Positions 1-7,156 of a DNA stretch of 7,289 nucleotides are shown here, piece after piece; the first letter of the stretch is position 1, and every line of letters begins with the position of its first letter. The position numbers and the translations under genes were made by a program. The notes beneath the pieces were generated by a model, which did not search any database, was not told the DNA's origin, and saw only the letters and a list, made by a program, of their open reading frames with translations. The DNA comes from an uncultured Collinsella sp. Lineage in GTDB: Bacteria; Actinomycetota; Coriobacteriia; Coriobacteriales; Coriobacteriaceae. Where the stretch lies: NCBI GenBank assembly GCA_900553215.1, contig USCJ01000064.1:1-7289 (forward strand). The letters are read 5' to 3'.

Positions 1-2
1 CA

Positions 3-692
3 ACTGCCAACGTCTCCTATTGCACATTTGAAGACGAAGCCGCACTCGTCGTTGAACGGTACGACAGAATGGTCAATAACAGCGGAAGTATCGAAAGGCT
101 GCATCAGGAGGACTTTTGCCAGGCGCTCGGTGTATTGCCAAGCCAGAAATACACCGCCGACGGAGGACCAACTACACGAGACATCCAAGAACGACTGATT
201 AACACAGTCCCCCACCACATGAATCTTGCGCTTTTTACCTATATGTTGTTCTATAACGCCATTATCGGAGCGCCTGACGCACACGCTAAAAACTACTCGC
301 TCATCCTAGGCAAAGGCACAAACGCGGCACTCGCACCCATGTACGATGTCGCATCGGGCTTGGCGTATGAGCGCATGCGCCGCCGGGCACGCCTCGCCAT
401 GAGCGTTGGCGGCGAAAATCGTGTGGGGCGCATCGGTCCAGGCGCTATCCGCCGATACCACGGTATGGGCGACCCCGCGCTGGAGGTGGCGCTCACCGAT
501 GCCGGGCTATCCGAGAAGTTTTGCTTTGCGACCATGATGGACCTCGCCTACGAGGTGCCCATTTGCATGGAAGAGATCATGGATGAATATGCCGACCTGC
601 CCGGCATGGCGGACCTGCGCGAGCATATGCTCGGCCCCGTCCGCGAAAACTGCCAGCGAACCCTCGACCTCATCAGGGCGGATATGGGCTAG
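3..692 (+). CDS. hipA: HipA-family serine/threonine kinase toxin, C-terminal part (5' end outside window)
   Basis: This is the kinase half of a type II toxin-antitoxin toxin. E. coli HipA phosphorylates glutamyl-tRNA synthetase and causes growth arrest; the substrate here is unknown. The frame is open to the left edge, so the ATG at 69 is internal: the codons before it read ALVVERYDR, matching the nucleotide-binding hinge of E. coli HipA (ALVVERFDR). RLHQEDFCQALG and a KY..DGGP block follow, both typical of HipA. The catalytic motif GAPDAHAKN has its Asp codon at 276-278, and the metal-binding Asp of APMYD is at 345-347, so the visible active site is intact. The N-terminal domain, the regulatory autophosphorylation-loop serine and the HipB antitoxin would lie to the left and cannot be seen. 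The gene converges on pepD and ends in TAG. By eye its first 300 bases are AT-richer than the rest, which may hint at transfer. The family call is firm; activity is inferred. Confidence 0.9.
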   Translation, partial: TANVSYCTFEDEAALVVERYDRMVNNSGSIERLHQEDFCQALGVLPSQKYTADGGPTTRDIQERLINTVPHHMNLALFTYMLFYNAIIGAPDAHAKNYSLILGKGTNAALAPMYDVASGLAYERMRRRARLAMSVGGENRVGRIGPGAIRRYHGMGDPALEVALTDAGLSEKFCFATMMDLAYEVPICMEEIMDEYADLPGMADLREHMLGPVRENCQRTLDLIRADMG

Positions 693-712
693 ACACCAAT
701 CAATTTCCCATT

Positions 713-764
713 TCTTAAAAGAAGAGAGGGGACACCTGTCGCAAAAGACCGGGTGTCCCCTCTC
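713..764 (-). terminator. Hairpin terminator downstream of pepD, shared with convergent hipA
   Basis: A perfect 13-bp inverted repeat has arms at 724-736 (GAGAGGGGACACC) and 752-764. The 15-base loop can form a small inner stem (GTC/GAC at 738-740 and 747-749). Read on the minus strand, the 3' arm runs directly into TTCTTTTAAG (713-723), a fair U-tract, so it best fits an intrinsic terminator for pepD, about 56 bases past its stop. On the plus strand the bases after the hairpin (CATAATG) are not T-rich, but the stem could still protect or end the hipA transcript. Confidence 0.75.
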
Positions 765-782
765 ATAATGTCATCTGCAATC

Positions 783-813
783 CGCTAGCACATGGCTCGG
801 ACCGCTGTTAGCG
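783..813. repeat. Imperfect inverted repeat just past the pepD stop
   Basis: CGCTAGCA (783-790) pairs with TGTTAGCG (806-813) across a 15-base loop, with one mismatch that is a G-U wobble on the plus strand only. It lies 6 bases past the pepD stop and has no T-tract on either side. It could be a 3'-end stabilising hairpin or chance. Confidence 0.3.
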
Positions 814-819
814 CAACCT

Positions 820-2277
820 TTACGCGGCAAGGCGCTTGAGGACGTCGATGAGCAGCTCGTAGAAGCGCTCGGCAGAAGCGAGCTCCATGCTCTCGTCCGG
901 GGTGTGGACATCGGAGAGCGTCGGTCCCACGGCGATGGCGTCCAGGCCGTGCAGGGCCTCGGCAAACAGGCCGCACTCAAGGCCGGCGTGAATGGACTCG
1001 ATGCGCAGCTCAGAGCCAAAGAGCTCACGATAGCTCTCGACAAAGACGTCGCGGACCGGCGAATGCTCGGCATAGCTCCAGCCGGGATACTCGAACTCAA
1101 ACTTGGCGTCGAAGCCCAGGACATCGGCCAGCGTCTGCAGGCGGTCCTTGAACTCGTCCTGCAGCGAGGTGATCGAGGAGCGCGGGGACAGCATGATCTT
1201 GACCTCGTCGTCAGAAGTGGCAACCACACCGATGTTGGAGGAAACCTCGACGGAGCCGTCGGTGGCGACGTTGCGGCGAATCACGCCGTTAGGGGCAAGA
1301 CGCAGGGCGCGGATGAGGGCAAGCGCGGACTTCTGGTCCATGGCCTCGACCTCAGCGTCGTCGGCAATCTCGACGGTGCAGGTAAAGCCGGGGTCGAAGA
1401 CCTCGAGCTCGGCAGTGACGTCGGCGATGATGCCCTTTGCGATCTGGGCCGCGGCCTCGGCGGCAGCGTGATCGGCGTAGACCAGAACAGCCTTGCACTC
1501 ACGGTTGATGGCGTTGTCCTTGGTGCCGCCGTTAAAGCTAACGATGGCGGGCTCGCCGGCAACCATCAGGCGGTCGATGATGCGGGCCATGATGAGGTTG
1601 CCGTTGCCGCGCTCCAGGTTGATATCGTTGCCGGAATGACCACCCAGTAGGCCGGAGATGTCGAGCGTGAGGGTGCTGCCGGTCTTGTGCTCGCGCACGA
1701 TGGGGCAGGTGTAGGTAACGACGACGCCGCCGGCGCAGCTGACGGTGGCAACGCCCTCTTCCTCGGAGTCAAGGTTAATCATGGTGCGGGCGCTAATCTG
1801 GGACTTGTCGAGCGTCTCGGCGCCGACCAGGCCAGTCTCCTCGTCGGTGGTGAATACGCACTCGAGGGCGGGATGAACGATCGAATCGTCGTTGAGCACA
1901 GTAAGCATCAGAGCGACAGCAATACCGTTGTCGGCGCCCAGGGTGGTGCCGTTAGCGGTGAGGACGCCGTCCTTGACGACCAGGTCGATACCGTCGGTCG
2001 TAAAGTCGTGCTCAACAGAGCCCAACTTGTCGCACACCATATCGATGTGGCCCTGCAGCATCACAGTCGGGGCATTCTCGGCGCCGGCAGAAGCGGGCTT
2101 GCGAATGATGACGTTGTAGACCTCGTCCTGGTACACATCGAGGCCGCGCTCCTTGGCAAACGCAACCAGGAAATCGCTGATGCCCTTCTCGTTGCCAGAC
2201 CCACGGGGGATCGCGCTGACCTCCTCAAAGAAATGGAACAGCTGGGCGGGCTCGTAGCCGGTGATCTTGTAATCCAT
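820..2277 (-). CDS. pepD: Aminoacyl-histidine (Xaa-His) dipeptidase, M20 family
   Basis: This is a cytosolic zinc dipeptidase that splits dipeptides such as Xaa-His, feeding amino acids back from peptide uptake or protein turnover. At 485 aa it matches the length of E. coli PepD. The M20 metal and catalytic residues are all present: H77 and D79 in QGHIDM, bridging D116 in GADNGIAVA, the Glu pair E146/E147 in TDEETG, D170 in INLDSEEEG, and H458 in SDVHTPDES. The GGHSG motif (212-216) begins the inserted lid/dimerisation domain, which runs to about residue 395. There is no signal peptide. The start at 2277 is chosen because AAGGAGG (2282-2288) lies 4 bases upstream and MDYKITGYEP matches the usual N-terminus. 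The frame could extend to an ATG at 2382, but those 35 residues look non-coding. The gene is probably monocistronic, with a hairpin terminator at 713-764. PepD-type dipeptidases can also act on other dipeptides, so exact specificity is uncertain. Confidence 0.93.
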   Translation of the reverse strand: MDYKITGYEPAQLFHFFEEVSAIPRGSGNEKGISDFLVAFAKERGLDVYQDEVYNVIIRKPASAGAENAPTVMLQGHIDMVCDKLGSVEHDFTTDGIDLVVKDGVLTANGTTLGADNGIAVALMLTVLNDDSIVHPALECVFTTDEETGLVGAETLDKSQISARTMINLDSEEEGVATVSCAGGVVVTYTCPIVREHKTGSTLTLDISGLLGGHSGNDINLERGNGNLIMARIIDRLMVAGEPAIVSFNGGTKDNAINRECKAVLVYADHAAAEAAAQIAKGIIADVTAELEVFDPGFTCTVEIADDAEVEAMDQKSALALIRALRLAPNGVIRRNVATDGSVEVSSNIGVVATSDDEVKIMLSPRSSITSLQDEFKDRLQTLADVLGFDAKFEFEYPGWSYAEHSPVRDVFVESYRELFGSELRIESIHAGLECGLFAEALHGLDAIAVGPTLSDVHTPDESMELASAERFYELLIDVLKRLAA

Positions 2278-2281
2278 GGTG

Positions 2282-2288
2282 CCTCCTT
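2282..2288 (-). promoter_or_regulatory. pepD ribosome binding site
   Basis: AAGGAGG on the minus strand, 4 bases before the ATG at 2277. This strong Shine-Dalgarno decides between that start and the longer one at 2382, which has nothing comparable. Confidence 0.85.
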
Positions 2289-2321
2289 GGCGCAACTGGT
2301 TAGACAGTAAGACATACGCCT

Positions 2322-2350
2322 TGTATATTCCCAGACTTTGCGTGCATAAA
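2322..2350 (-). promoter_or_regulatory. Possible sigma-70-type promoter of pepD
   Basis: On the minus strand TATACA (2322-2327) could be a -10 box, and TTTATG (2345-2350) lies 17 bases upstream as a weak -35 (3 of 6 matches to TTGACA). The implied leader is about 40 bases. The -10 is good and the -35 poor, so this is a candidate only. Confidence 0.4.
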
Positions 2351-2441
2351 CCAGTCGAAAACGCCGAGCGCCCTTGCATCATCGGCTAACGGTGGAGAGA
2401 CGCCACTTTATTAAGATAAAGCAGGTTAGACGGGCCGCGCC

Positions 2442-2468
2442 GAAGGGACGTTGGACCCTTCAACCAAC
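2442..2468. other. Small hairpin with a competing alternative stem in the pepD-clpC gap
   Basis: GAAGGG (2442-2447) pairs with CCCTTC (2456-2461) across 8 bases. GTTGG (2450-2454) can instead pair with CCAAC (2464-2468), which excludes the first stem. It lies 165-190 bases upstream of pepD, so it would be in the pepD leader only if transcription started further upstream. I see no T-box, riboswitch or leader-peptide signature. Apart from this, the possible promoter and the clpC terminator, I see no gene in 2278-2602. Confidence 0.3.
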
Positions 2469-2548
2469 CTCAACGCTTGATCAACGTTTATGCATACGCC
2501 ATTGATATGTTTAATGAGCCCTACTTTGAACGAAGGGGGCTTTCCAAC

Positions 2549-2579
2549 AGAAAAAGGGCGCTCCTTTGGAACGCCCTCG
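2549..2579 (-). terminator. Intrinsic terminator of clpC
   Basis: On the minus strand AGGGCG (complement of 2572-2577) pairs with CGCCCT (complement of 2555-2560). An inner TCC/GGA stem (2562-2564 with 2568-2570) flanks a 3-base loop after one mismatch, and a U-tract (TTTTT, complement of 2551-2555) follows directly. It lies 26 bases past the clpC stop. This is a textbook rho-independent terminator and suggests clpC transcription does not continue into pepD. Confidence 0.88.
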
Positions 2580-2602
2580 TGGACACAAGGTTTTGTTACG
2601 CC

Positions 2603-5245
2603 CTACAGCGCGCCGGAACCGGCTTGCATCATGCCGCCGGGGCCCGAGGTCACGCCGCCGCTCACGGGCGCGGCGTTGCCAGTGTGCGGTGCCGCCGGGG
2701 CGGTATCGCCACCGAGCGTACCTGCCGGACGCGGCGCCGGAATCTCGCCCGTGCCGTGGCTAAAGACGAACTTGCCATCGGCCACGTCGCACAGGACGGT
2801 ATCGCCCTCGCCCCACTCACCGGCCAGAAGCTCCTCGGACAGCGGGTCCTCGATGAGCTTTTGAATAGCACGGCGCAGCGGACGCGCACCGTTGGTGAGG
2901 TCGGTGCCCTCGGCCACGATCTTGTCATAGGCCGCATCGGTGAGCTTGATGTTCATGCCGTTGGCAATCAAACGCTGACGCAGGTCGTCCACCAGCAGGT
3001 GCGCGATCTTGGTGAGATTCTCGCCCGAGAGCTTCTGGAACACCACGATGTCGTCGATACGGTTGAGCAGCTCGGGGCGGAACAGGCGCTTGAGCTCGCC
3101 CATCGCGCGACCACGGATCTCGCTCGAGGTAAGACCCTGTTCGCCCGTGGTACCAAAGCCCACACTTGCATCCTGCGCGATCTCGCGGGCACCCACGTTT
3201 GACGTCATGATGATCACGGTATTGCGGAAGTCGACCGTCTTGCCCTGGCTATCAGTCAGGCGGCCCTCCTCCAGCACCTGCAGCAGGATGTTGAAGATAT
3301 CGGGGTGCGCCTTCTCGATCTCGTCGAACAGCACGACCGAGTACGGGTGGCGACGAACGGCCTTGGTGAGCTGGCCGCCCTCGTCGTGACCGACGTAACC
3401 CGGAGGGCTGCCGATGAGCTTGGAGACCTCGAACTCGCTACCGAACTCGGACATGTCGAAGCTGATGAGCGCGTCCTTACTGCCAAAGAGGTACTCGGCG
3501 AGCGTCTTGGCGAGCTCGGTCTTGCCCGTGCCGGTGGGACCCAGGAAGATAAAGCTGCCGCCGGGGCGACGCGGATCCTTGAGCGGCGAGCGGCTGCGGC
3601 GCACGGCCTTGGCAACGGCCTCGACAGCCTCATCCTGACCGATGATGTGCGTCTTGAGTACGCTTTCGGCCTGCAGCAGGCGACGGCTCTCGCTCTCGGT
3701 AAGCGAGGACACCGGCACGCCCGAGGTCACGGACACGATGTCGGCAATCTGACTCACGTCGATGGTGAGCGGGCTGGCGTCGAGCTCGGCCGTCCAGGCG
3801 GCCTTGGCCTCGGCGAGTTCAATCTCGGCAGCCTTCTGCTGCTCGGTGATCTCGGCAGCCTTGTTCATGTCGTCGCTCTCGGTGGCCTCCTGCGCGGCGG
3901 CCTTGAGCTCCTCGATGCGATGCTCGGCCTCGCGCACCGGCTCGGGTGCGCGGTTGGCGGCGATGCGGGCGCGGGCACCGGCCTCGTCAATGAGGTCGAT
4001 GGCCTTATCGGGCAGGAAGCGATCCTGAATGTAGCGGTTGGAAAGGTTCGCGGCGGCCTCGATAGCACCCTGCGTATAGCGCACATGGTGGTGCTCCTCG
4101 TAGCGCGGCTTGAGCGCGGTCAGGATCTTGACCGTGTCCTCGACGCTCGGCTCCTCGACATCGATGGTCTGGAAGCGGCGCTCAAAGGCTGGATCTTTAG
4201 TGAGGTACTTACGGAACTCCTCGGCCGTGGTGGCACCAATGATCTGGAAAGCACCGCGCGCGAGCACGGGCTTGAGCATAGAGCTCGCATCGATAGAACC
4301 CTCGGCAGAACCGGCACCGATGATGGTGTGCATCTCGTCGATAAACAAGATGACGTCGTCGGCTTCGGTCGCCTCCTGGATCACGTTCTTGAGGCGCTCC
4401 TCAAACTCACCGCGATACTTGGCACCCGCGACAAGACCCGGCAGATCGAGCGTCCAGATATTCTGGTTCATAAGATTCTCGGGCACATTGCCAGCAGCAA
4501 TCTGCTGCGCCAGGCCCTCGACGATAGCCGTCTTGCCCACGCCGGGATCGCCCAGGATAAGCGGATTGTTCTTGGTGCGGCGCGAAAGGATCTCCATCAT
4601 GCGCTGGACTTCCTTTTCGCGGCCAATCACGGGATCGAGCTCGCCGTCGCGCGCCTTCTGCGTGAGGTTGGTGGCGAACTGCTTGAGCGTGTCGGTGCCG
4701 CCCCCCCCTTGCTGAGAGGCATCCGAGCCGCTAAAGAACGGCAAGCCCGCACCGGGGCGACCGGCGCCGGCTCCGGCGAGCGGACGCTTCTTGTCCTGAT
4801 CCTTGGCGGTGAGTTTCTCGATAGCCTTTTTGATGGAGGCGGACGACACACCCAGGCGCATGAGGATGTCCATGGCCATGCCGTTGCCCTCTTCGACGAT
4901 GCCGATCAGCAAGTGCTCGGTCGACACGTAGGTCTGGTTGTTCTCACGCGCCACGCGGAAGGAGCGCTCCATCACGCTAATGACGAGCGGCGTAAAGGCA
5001 AGCTTGGCAGCCTCGGTCTCCTCGCTGGGCTCGGGAACCGTGGTCTGGACCTCTTTGAGGGTATCCATGATGTCGTCGTAGGAGATATCGAGCGAGCGCA
5101 GCGCCTCAGCGGCAATGCCCTCGTCCTCCTTGGCGAGCGCAAGCAACAGATGCTCGGTACCCACCTTATTTGAATGAAGATCGAGCGCCTCCTGCTTGGC
5201 CATGGACATGACCTTGCGCGCGCGATCGGTAAAACGGTCTAACAT
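2603..5245 (-). CDS. clpC: ATP-dependent Clp protease ATP-binding subunit ClpC (AAA+ unfoldase)
   Basis: This is a hexameric Hsp100 unfoldase that feeds proteins into ClpP in the cytosol. The 880 aa contain, in order: two Clp N-terminal repeats (about 1-145, with TEHLL at 30-34 and 109-113, whose Glu residues match the phospho-arginine-binding sites known in B. subtilis ClpC); a Gly/Pro-rich linker (150-185); AAA domain 1 with Walker A GDPGVGKT (232-239) and Walker B VILFIDE (298-304); a short coiled middle domain (about 438-485); AAA domain 2 with Walker A GPTGTGKT (569-576), Walker B VVLFDE (637-642) and sensor-2 GARPLRR (786-792). VGF (695-697) fits the ClpP-docking loop, and the middle domain is too short for ClpB, so ClpC is favoured. 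Two oddities are a G8 tract in the linker and a Gly/Pro/Ala-rich tail from about 831. AAGAGGA lies 6 bases before the ATG. No ctsR, mcsA or mcsB is adjacent. Confidence 0.97.
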   Translation of the reverse strand: MLDRFTDRARKVMSMAKQEALDLHSNKVGTEHLLLALAKEDEGIAAEALRSLDISYDDIMDTLKEVQTTVPEPSEETEAAKLAFTPLVISVMERSFRVARENNQTYVSTEHLLIGIVEEGNGMAMDILMRLGVSSASIKKAIEKLTAKDQDKKRPLAGAGAGRPGAGLPFFSGSDASQQGGGGTDTLKQFATNLTQKARDGELDPVIGREKEVQRMMEILSRRTKNNPLILGDPGVGKTAIVEGLAQQIAAGNVPENLMNQNIWTLDLPGLVAGAKYRGEFEERLKNVIQEATEADDVILFIDEMHTIIGAGSAEGSIDASSMLKPVLARGAFQIIGATTAEEFRKYLTKDPAFERRFQTIDVEEPSVEDTVKILTALKPRYEEHHHVRYTQGAIEAAANLSNRYIQDRFLPDKAIDLIDEAGARARIAANRAPEPVREAEHRIEELKAAAQEATESDDMNKAAEITEQQKAAEIELAEAKAAWTAELDASPLTIDVSQIADIVSVTSGVPVSSLTESESRRLLQAESVLKTHIIGQDEAVEAVAKAVRRSRSPLKDPRRPGGSFIFLGPTGTGKTELAKTLAEYLFGSKDALISFDMSEFGSEFEVSKLIGSPPGYVGHDEGGQLTKAVRRHPYSVVLFDEIEKAHPDIFNILLQVLEEGRLTDSQGKTVDFRNTVIIMTSNVGAREIAQDASVGFGTTGEQGLTSSEIRGRAMGELKRLFRPELLNRIDDIVVFQKLSGENLTKIAHLLVDDLRQRLIANGMNIKLTDAAYDKIVAEGTDLTNGARPLRRAIQKLIEDPLSEELLAGEWGEGDTVLCDVADGKFVFSHGTGEIPAPRPAGTLGGDTAPAAPHTGNAAPVSGGVTSGPGGMMQAGSGAL
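4701..4708 (-). repeat. G8 homopolymer inside clpC
   Basis: Eight C on the plus strand (G on the coding strand) encode most of the GGGG at ClpC residues 180-183, in the linker between the N-domain and AAA domain 1. The frame is intact as given. Gain or loss of one base would shift the frame after the N-domain. Confidence 0.9.
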
Positions 5246-5251
5246 GCTAGT

Positions 5252-5258
5252 TCCTCTT
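5252..5258 (-). promoter_or_regulatory. clpC ribosome binding site
   Basis: AAGAGGA on the minus strand, 6 bases before the ATG at 5245. It is flanked by a 7-base direct repeat, AACTAGC (complement of 5246-5252 and 5265-5271). Confidence 0.65.
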
Positions 5259-5282
5259 AGACGAGCTAGTTTTTTTCAAACG

Positions 5283-5309
5283 CAAAGCGCCACTCGTGGC
5301 GGCACTTTG
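5283..5309 (-). promoter_or_regulatory. Hairpin/inverted repeat upstream of clpC
   Basis: CGCCAC (5288-5293) and GTGGCG (5296-5301) form a perfect inverted repeat with a 2-base centre. CAAAG (5283-5287) and CTTTG (5305-5309) extend it after a 3-base bulge (5302-5304). It lies 38-64 bases before the clpC start, downstream of the possible -10 box, so it would be in the mRNA leader or act as an operator. It does not match the CtsR, CIRCE or HspR (HAIR) consensus, and the spacing differs from the ClgR type. Confidence 0.5.
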
Positions 5310-5327
5310 GTCTCTTTACCCATATGG

Positions 5328-5333
5328 AGTATA
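5328..5333 (-). promoter_or_regulatory. Possible -10 box of clpC
   Basis: TATACT on the minus strand matches TATAAT at 5 of 6 positions. At the usual spacing upstream there is no recognisable -35. The near-consensus TTAACA (complement of 5335-5340) overlaps the -10 region and is badly spaced to serve it. The implied leader is about 75 bases. Confidence 0.35.
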
Positions 5334-5418
5334 TGTTAACCGCTGGGGCCTTTTCCGCATGCAGCCATACGACAACGTCTACAAAAAAGGAATTGCCAGG
5401 TGCGTCTGCATCGGCCCA

Positions 5419-5513
5419 ACGAGCGTGGATTTTCGGACACCCATTCCACGAGCGTGGATAATCTCCCGTTTTGAGCCCGTAAACAAGCCAAAAACGGGAG
5501 ATTTTCCACGTTC
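5419..5513. repeat. Long intergenic inverted repeat (REP/MITE-like) with an extra half-copy
   Basis: The arms 5450-5472 and 5491-5513 pair over 23 bp with one mismatch (5459/5504) and one G-T pair (5452/5511), around an 18-base centre. The core ATCTCCCGTTTT / AAAACGGGAGAT is perfect. The outer motif ACGAGCGTGGAT at 5448-5459 recurs as a direct repeat at 5419-5430, and TCCACG-AG-CGTGGA (5445-5458) is itself palindromic. The element lies 32 bases past the stop of the exporter gene. No T-run follows it on the minus strand, so it is not a classic intrinsic terminator, though it could protect the 3' end. Its nested palindromic form resembles dispersed REP or MITE elements; copy number cannot be judged from one window. 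Confidence 0.8.
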
Positions 5514-5544
5514 ATGTTTTGCGGATCAGTTTCATTTGCACCAA

Positions 5545-7113
5545 TTAGCTGGTGTGGCGCCAGCGAGGGTCGGTGAGCGTACGCGCCACACCCAGGCCAA
5601 CGGGCAAAAACGCCACGATGAGCACTGCACGCACAAACCAGCCGAGCATATTGACCGTGTCGAATGTGCACATGTAATACATCGAGCGATACAGATACAA
5701 GCCCGGCACCATAATGACAATCGATGGCACCGTGAGGGCGATACGTGGGTAGGTGAGCTTGATTTCGGCTAAGCTCGCGAGCAGCCCCGATACCAGCGCG
5801 CCAATAAACGCTGCCGCCTCGGGAGGCATACCTACGCTCAGGCCCAGGAAGGGAAACAGCGCCGGCGCATCGACGAGCGTAAGGCGCAAGGTATTGGACA
5901 CGGCGCCGATCAGCCCAGCTGCCGCGGCCATCTTTACCGGGCTGTTGAACATCACCGAGAAGCCGAATACGCCAACGAAGCTCATCACCACGCGCAGGAG
6001 CGTAAGGGCAAGCGGCGAAAGGCCGAGCGGGGCAAAATCATCCGGTGCCAGCCCCACACACTCGGCAACCATCCAGCCCACAAGGGTCGCCATCACAATA
6101 ATCGACACGGCATACGAAAGACGCTCAATGCCGCTTCGCATATCGAGCTTAGCGATGTCGAGGCCTGCCGTAATGAGGGGAAAGCCGGGAATCACAAAGA
6201 GCATGGCGCCGATATAGCCTTCTTGGTGCGACATTGCCCCCGGTACGACCTGGCCAAGGCCGAGCAATGCCAGCAGATACGAAACGCAAGCGAGCGCAAC
6301 GCCAATCGTCAGCGCGCTAAACTGGCCAAGACCCTGCTTGAGAATATGAGAGCGAGCAAAGTTGCCAACACCAGCGCCTACGAATGCGCAGGCCATCTCG
6401 ATAGGGCCGCCGCCGAGCAAAAAGACGAAGGCGCCGCAAGCACAAGCTGCCGCAAGGCCCTGTTGCCAGGGAGAGTAATCGGGTTTTGAACTCTCAACGG
6501 TCTTGAGCATCTCGTGGTATTCGTGCACGGTAAACCGGCGCCCATACGTCTCGATTTCCTTTAGGAAGCTCTCCATCATCCAAATGCGATGGGTATTGAC
6601 TCCCGTTGTGGGCAGGCTGACAACCTCGTTAAAGCAGTGGCCATCTTCGATGCAGGTGCACTCAAACGACAGAAGACTTAAGTCAACGTGGACGGTGACA
6701 CCGAGTACGGCGGCAACGCGATTCATGGTATCGCGTACACGCCAGGCACCCGTTCCGCTCGCGAGCATAAGCATACCGGTGCGGCAGATGATGGATGACT
6801 TATCGGTGAGCGGCGCATCGACGGCAAGCTCATCGCCTGCCGTCACGATCTGGTGCCAGTCTGTTTTCATATGGAGTGCGCCGGCACGAACACCGTGGTG
6901 CATGGGGGCTCTCGAAAGCAGCGAGTCAAGGCGCGAAGACTGTGGGGGCTCCGTTGATTCGTCCTCAACCTCATCAGTCTCTTCATCGACCAGATCAAAT
7001 GAGTCAAGCGATGCCGGCTCGCGACGATCGATTAGCTCCTCATCCTCATCGTCAAAGTAATTGAACTGATCGAGCATGTCCTCTTCGATTGCACGCTCGC
7101 TCGCGTCGTCCAT
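5545..7113 (-). CDS. Threonine/serine exporter-like inner-membrane protein (ThrE family)
   Basis: This is a predicted secondary transporter that exports threonine and serine, as characterised for ThrE of Corynebacterium glutamicum; the substrate here is inferred. The 522 aa start with a strongly acidic, low-complexity stretch (about 1-60, rich in D and E). The soluble ThrE N-domain (about 104-210) carries the typical GTGAWRVRDTMNRVAAVLGV block (120-139). Roughly ten hydrophobic segments follow from residue 218, including IPGFPLITAGLDI (308-320) and YPRIALTVPSIVIMVPGLYL (455-474). Both halves, which are separate proteins in some bacteria (YjjP/YjjB type), are fused here, giving about the length of ThrE. 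The start at 7113 is supported by AAGGGAG (7121-7127) at 7 bases; M82 has no ribosome binding site. The acidic head is the unusual part. The nearest gene on the same strand is clpC, about 300 bp downstream, so an operon is unlikely. Confidence 0.88.
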   Translation of the reverse strand: MDDASERAIEEDMLDQFNYFDDEDEELIDRREPASLDSFDLVDEETDEVEDESTEPPQSSRLDSLLSRAPMHHGVRAGALHMKTDWHQIVTAGDELAVDAPLTDKSSIICRTGMLMLASGTGAWRVRDTMNRVAAVLGVTVHVDLSLLSFECTCIEDGHCFNEVVSLPTTGVNTHRIWMMESFLKEIETYGRRFTVHEYHEMLKTVESSKPDYSPWQQGLAAACACGAFVFLLGGGPIEMACAFVGAGVGNFARSHILKQGLGQFSALTIGVALACVSYLLALLGLGQVVPGAMSHQEGYIGAMLFVIPGFPLITAGLDIAKLDMRSGIERLSYAVSIIVMATLVGWMVAECVGLAPDDFAPLGLSPLALTLLRVVMSFVGVFGFSVMFNSPVKMAAAAGLIGAVSNTLRLTLVDAPALFPFLGLSVGMPPEAAAFIGALVSGLLASLAEIKLTYPRIALTVPSIVIMVPGLYLYRSMYYMCTFDTVNMLGWFVRAVLIVAFLPVGLGVARTLTDPRWRHTS

Positions 7114-7120
7114 ATAGACG

Positions 7121-7127
7121 CTCCCTT
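7121..7127 (-). promoter_or_regulatory. Ribosome binding site of the exporter gene
   Basis: AAGGGAG on the minus strand, 7 bases before the ATG at 7113. It supports the long start that includes the acidic head. Confidence 0.7.
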
Positions 7128-7156
7128 CCTACCGACTAACCCCCATCCTAGGCAGC

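Noticed and set aside
904..2310. Plus-strand open frames of about 200-250 codons opposite pepD
   Set aside because: They are antisense shadows of a conserved dipeptidase gene, with no ribosome binding sites or recognisable domains.
2278..2382. A longer pepD start at the ATG at 2382
   Set aside because: The extra 35 residues do not resemble PepD, there is no Shine-Dalgarno at 2382, and a strong AAGGAGG lies directly before the ATG at 2277. The 485-aa length fits the family.
2400..2480. T-box or tRNA in the pepD-clpC gap
   Set aside because: There is no T-box AGGGTGGNACCGCG-like block, no GGTTC-type T-loop and no cloverleaf, only small stems.
3305..5173. Long plus-strand open frame (622 codons) opposite clpC
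   Set aside because: It is fully antisense to a gene with complete, recognisable ClpC motifs. Its translation is a Leu/Gly/Arg-rich shadow typical of GC-rich codon bias, with no family match I recognise.
5246..5340. CtsR, CIRCE or HspR operator upstream of clpC
   Set aside because: None of the consensus sequences is present on either strand; the inverted repeat there has a different sequence and spacing.
5419..5459. CRISPR-like direct repeat (ACGAGCGTGGAT twice, 29 bases apart)
   Set aside because: There are only two 12-base copies, one of them part of a larger inverted repeat, with no further repeats or cas genes.
5336..5515. Minus-strand 59-codon open frame running through the inverted repeat
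   Set aside because: There is no ribosome binding site before its ATG (5513-5515), its Cys/Arg-rich sequence is unfamiliar, and it is largely explained by the palindrome. It could be reconsidered if the frame is conserved in relatives.
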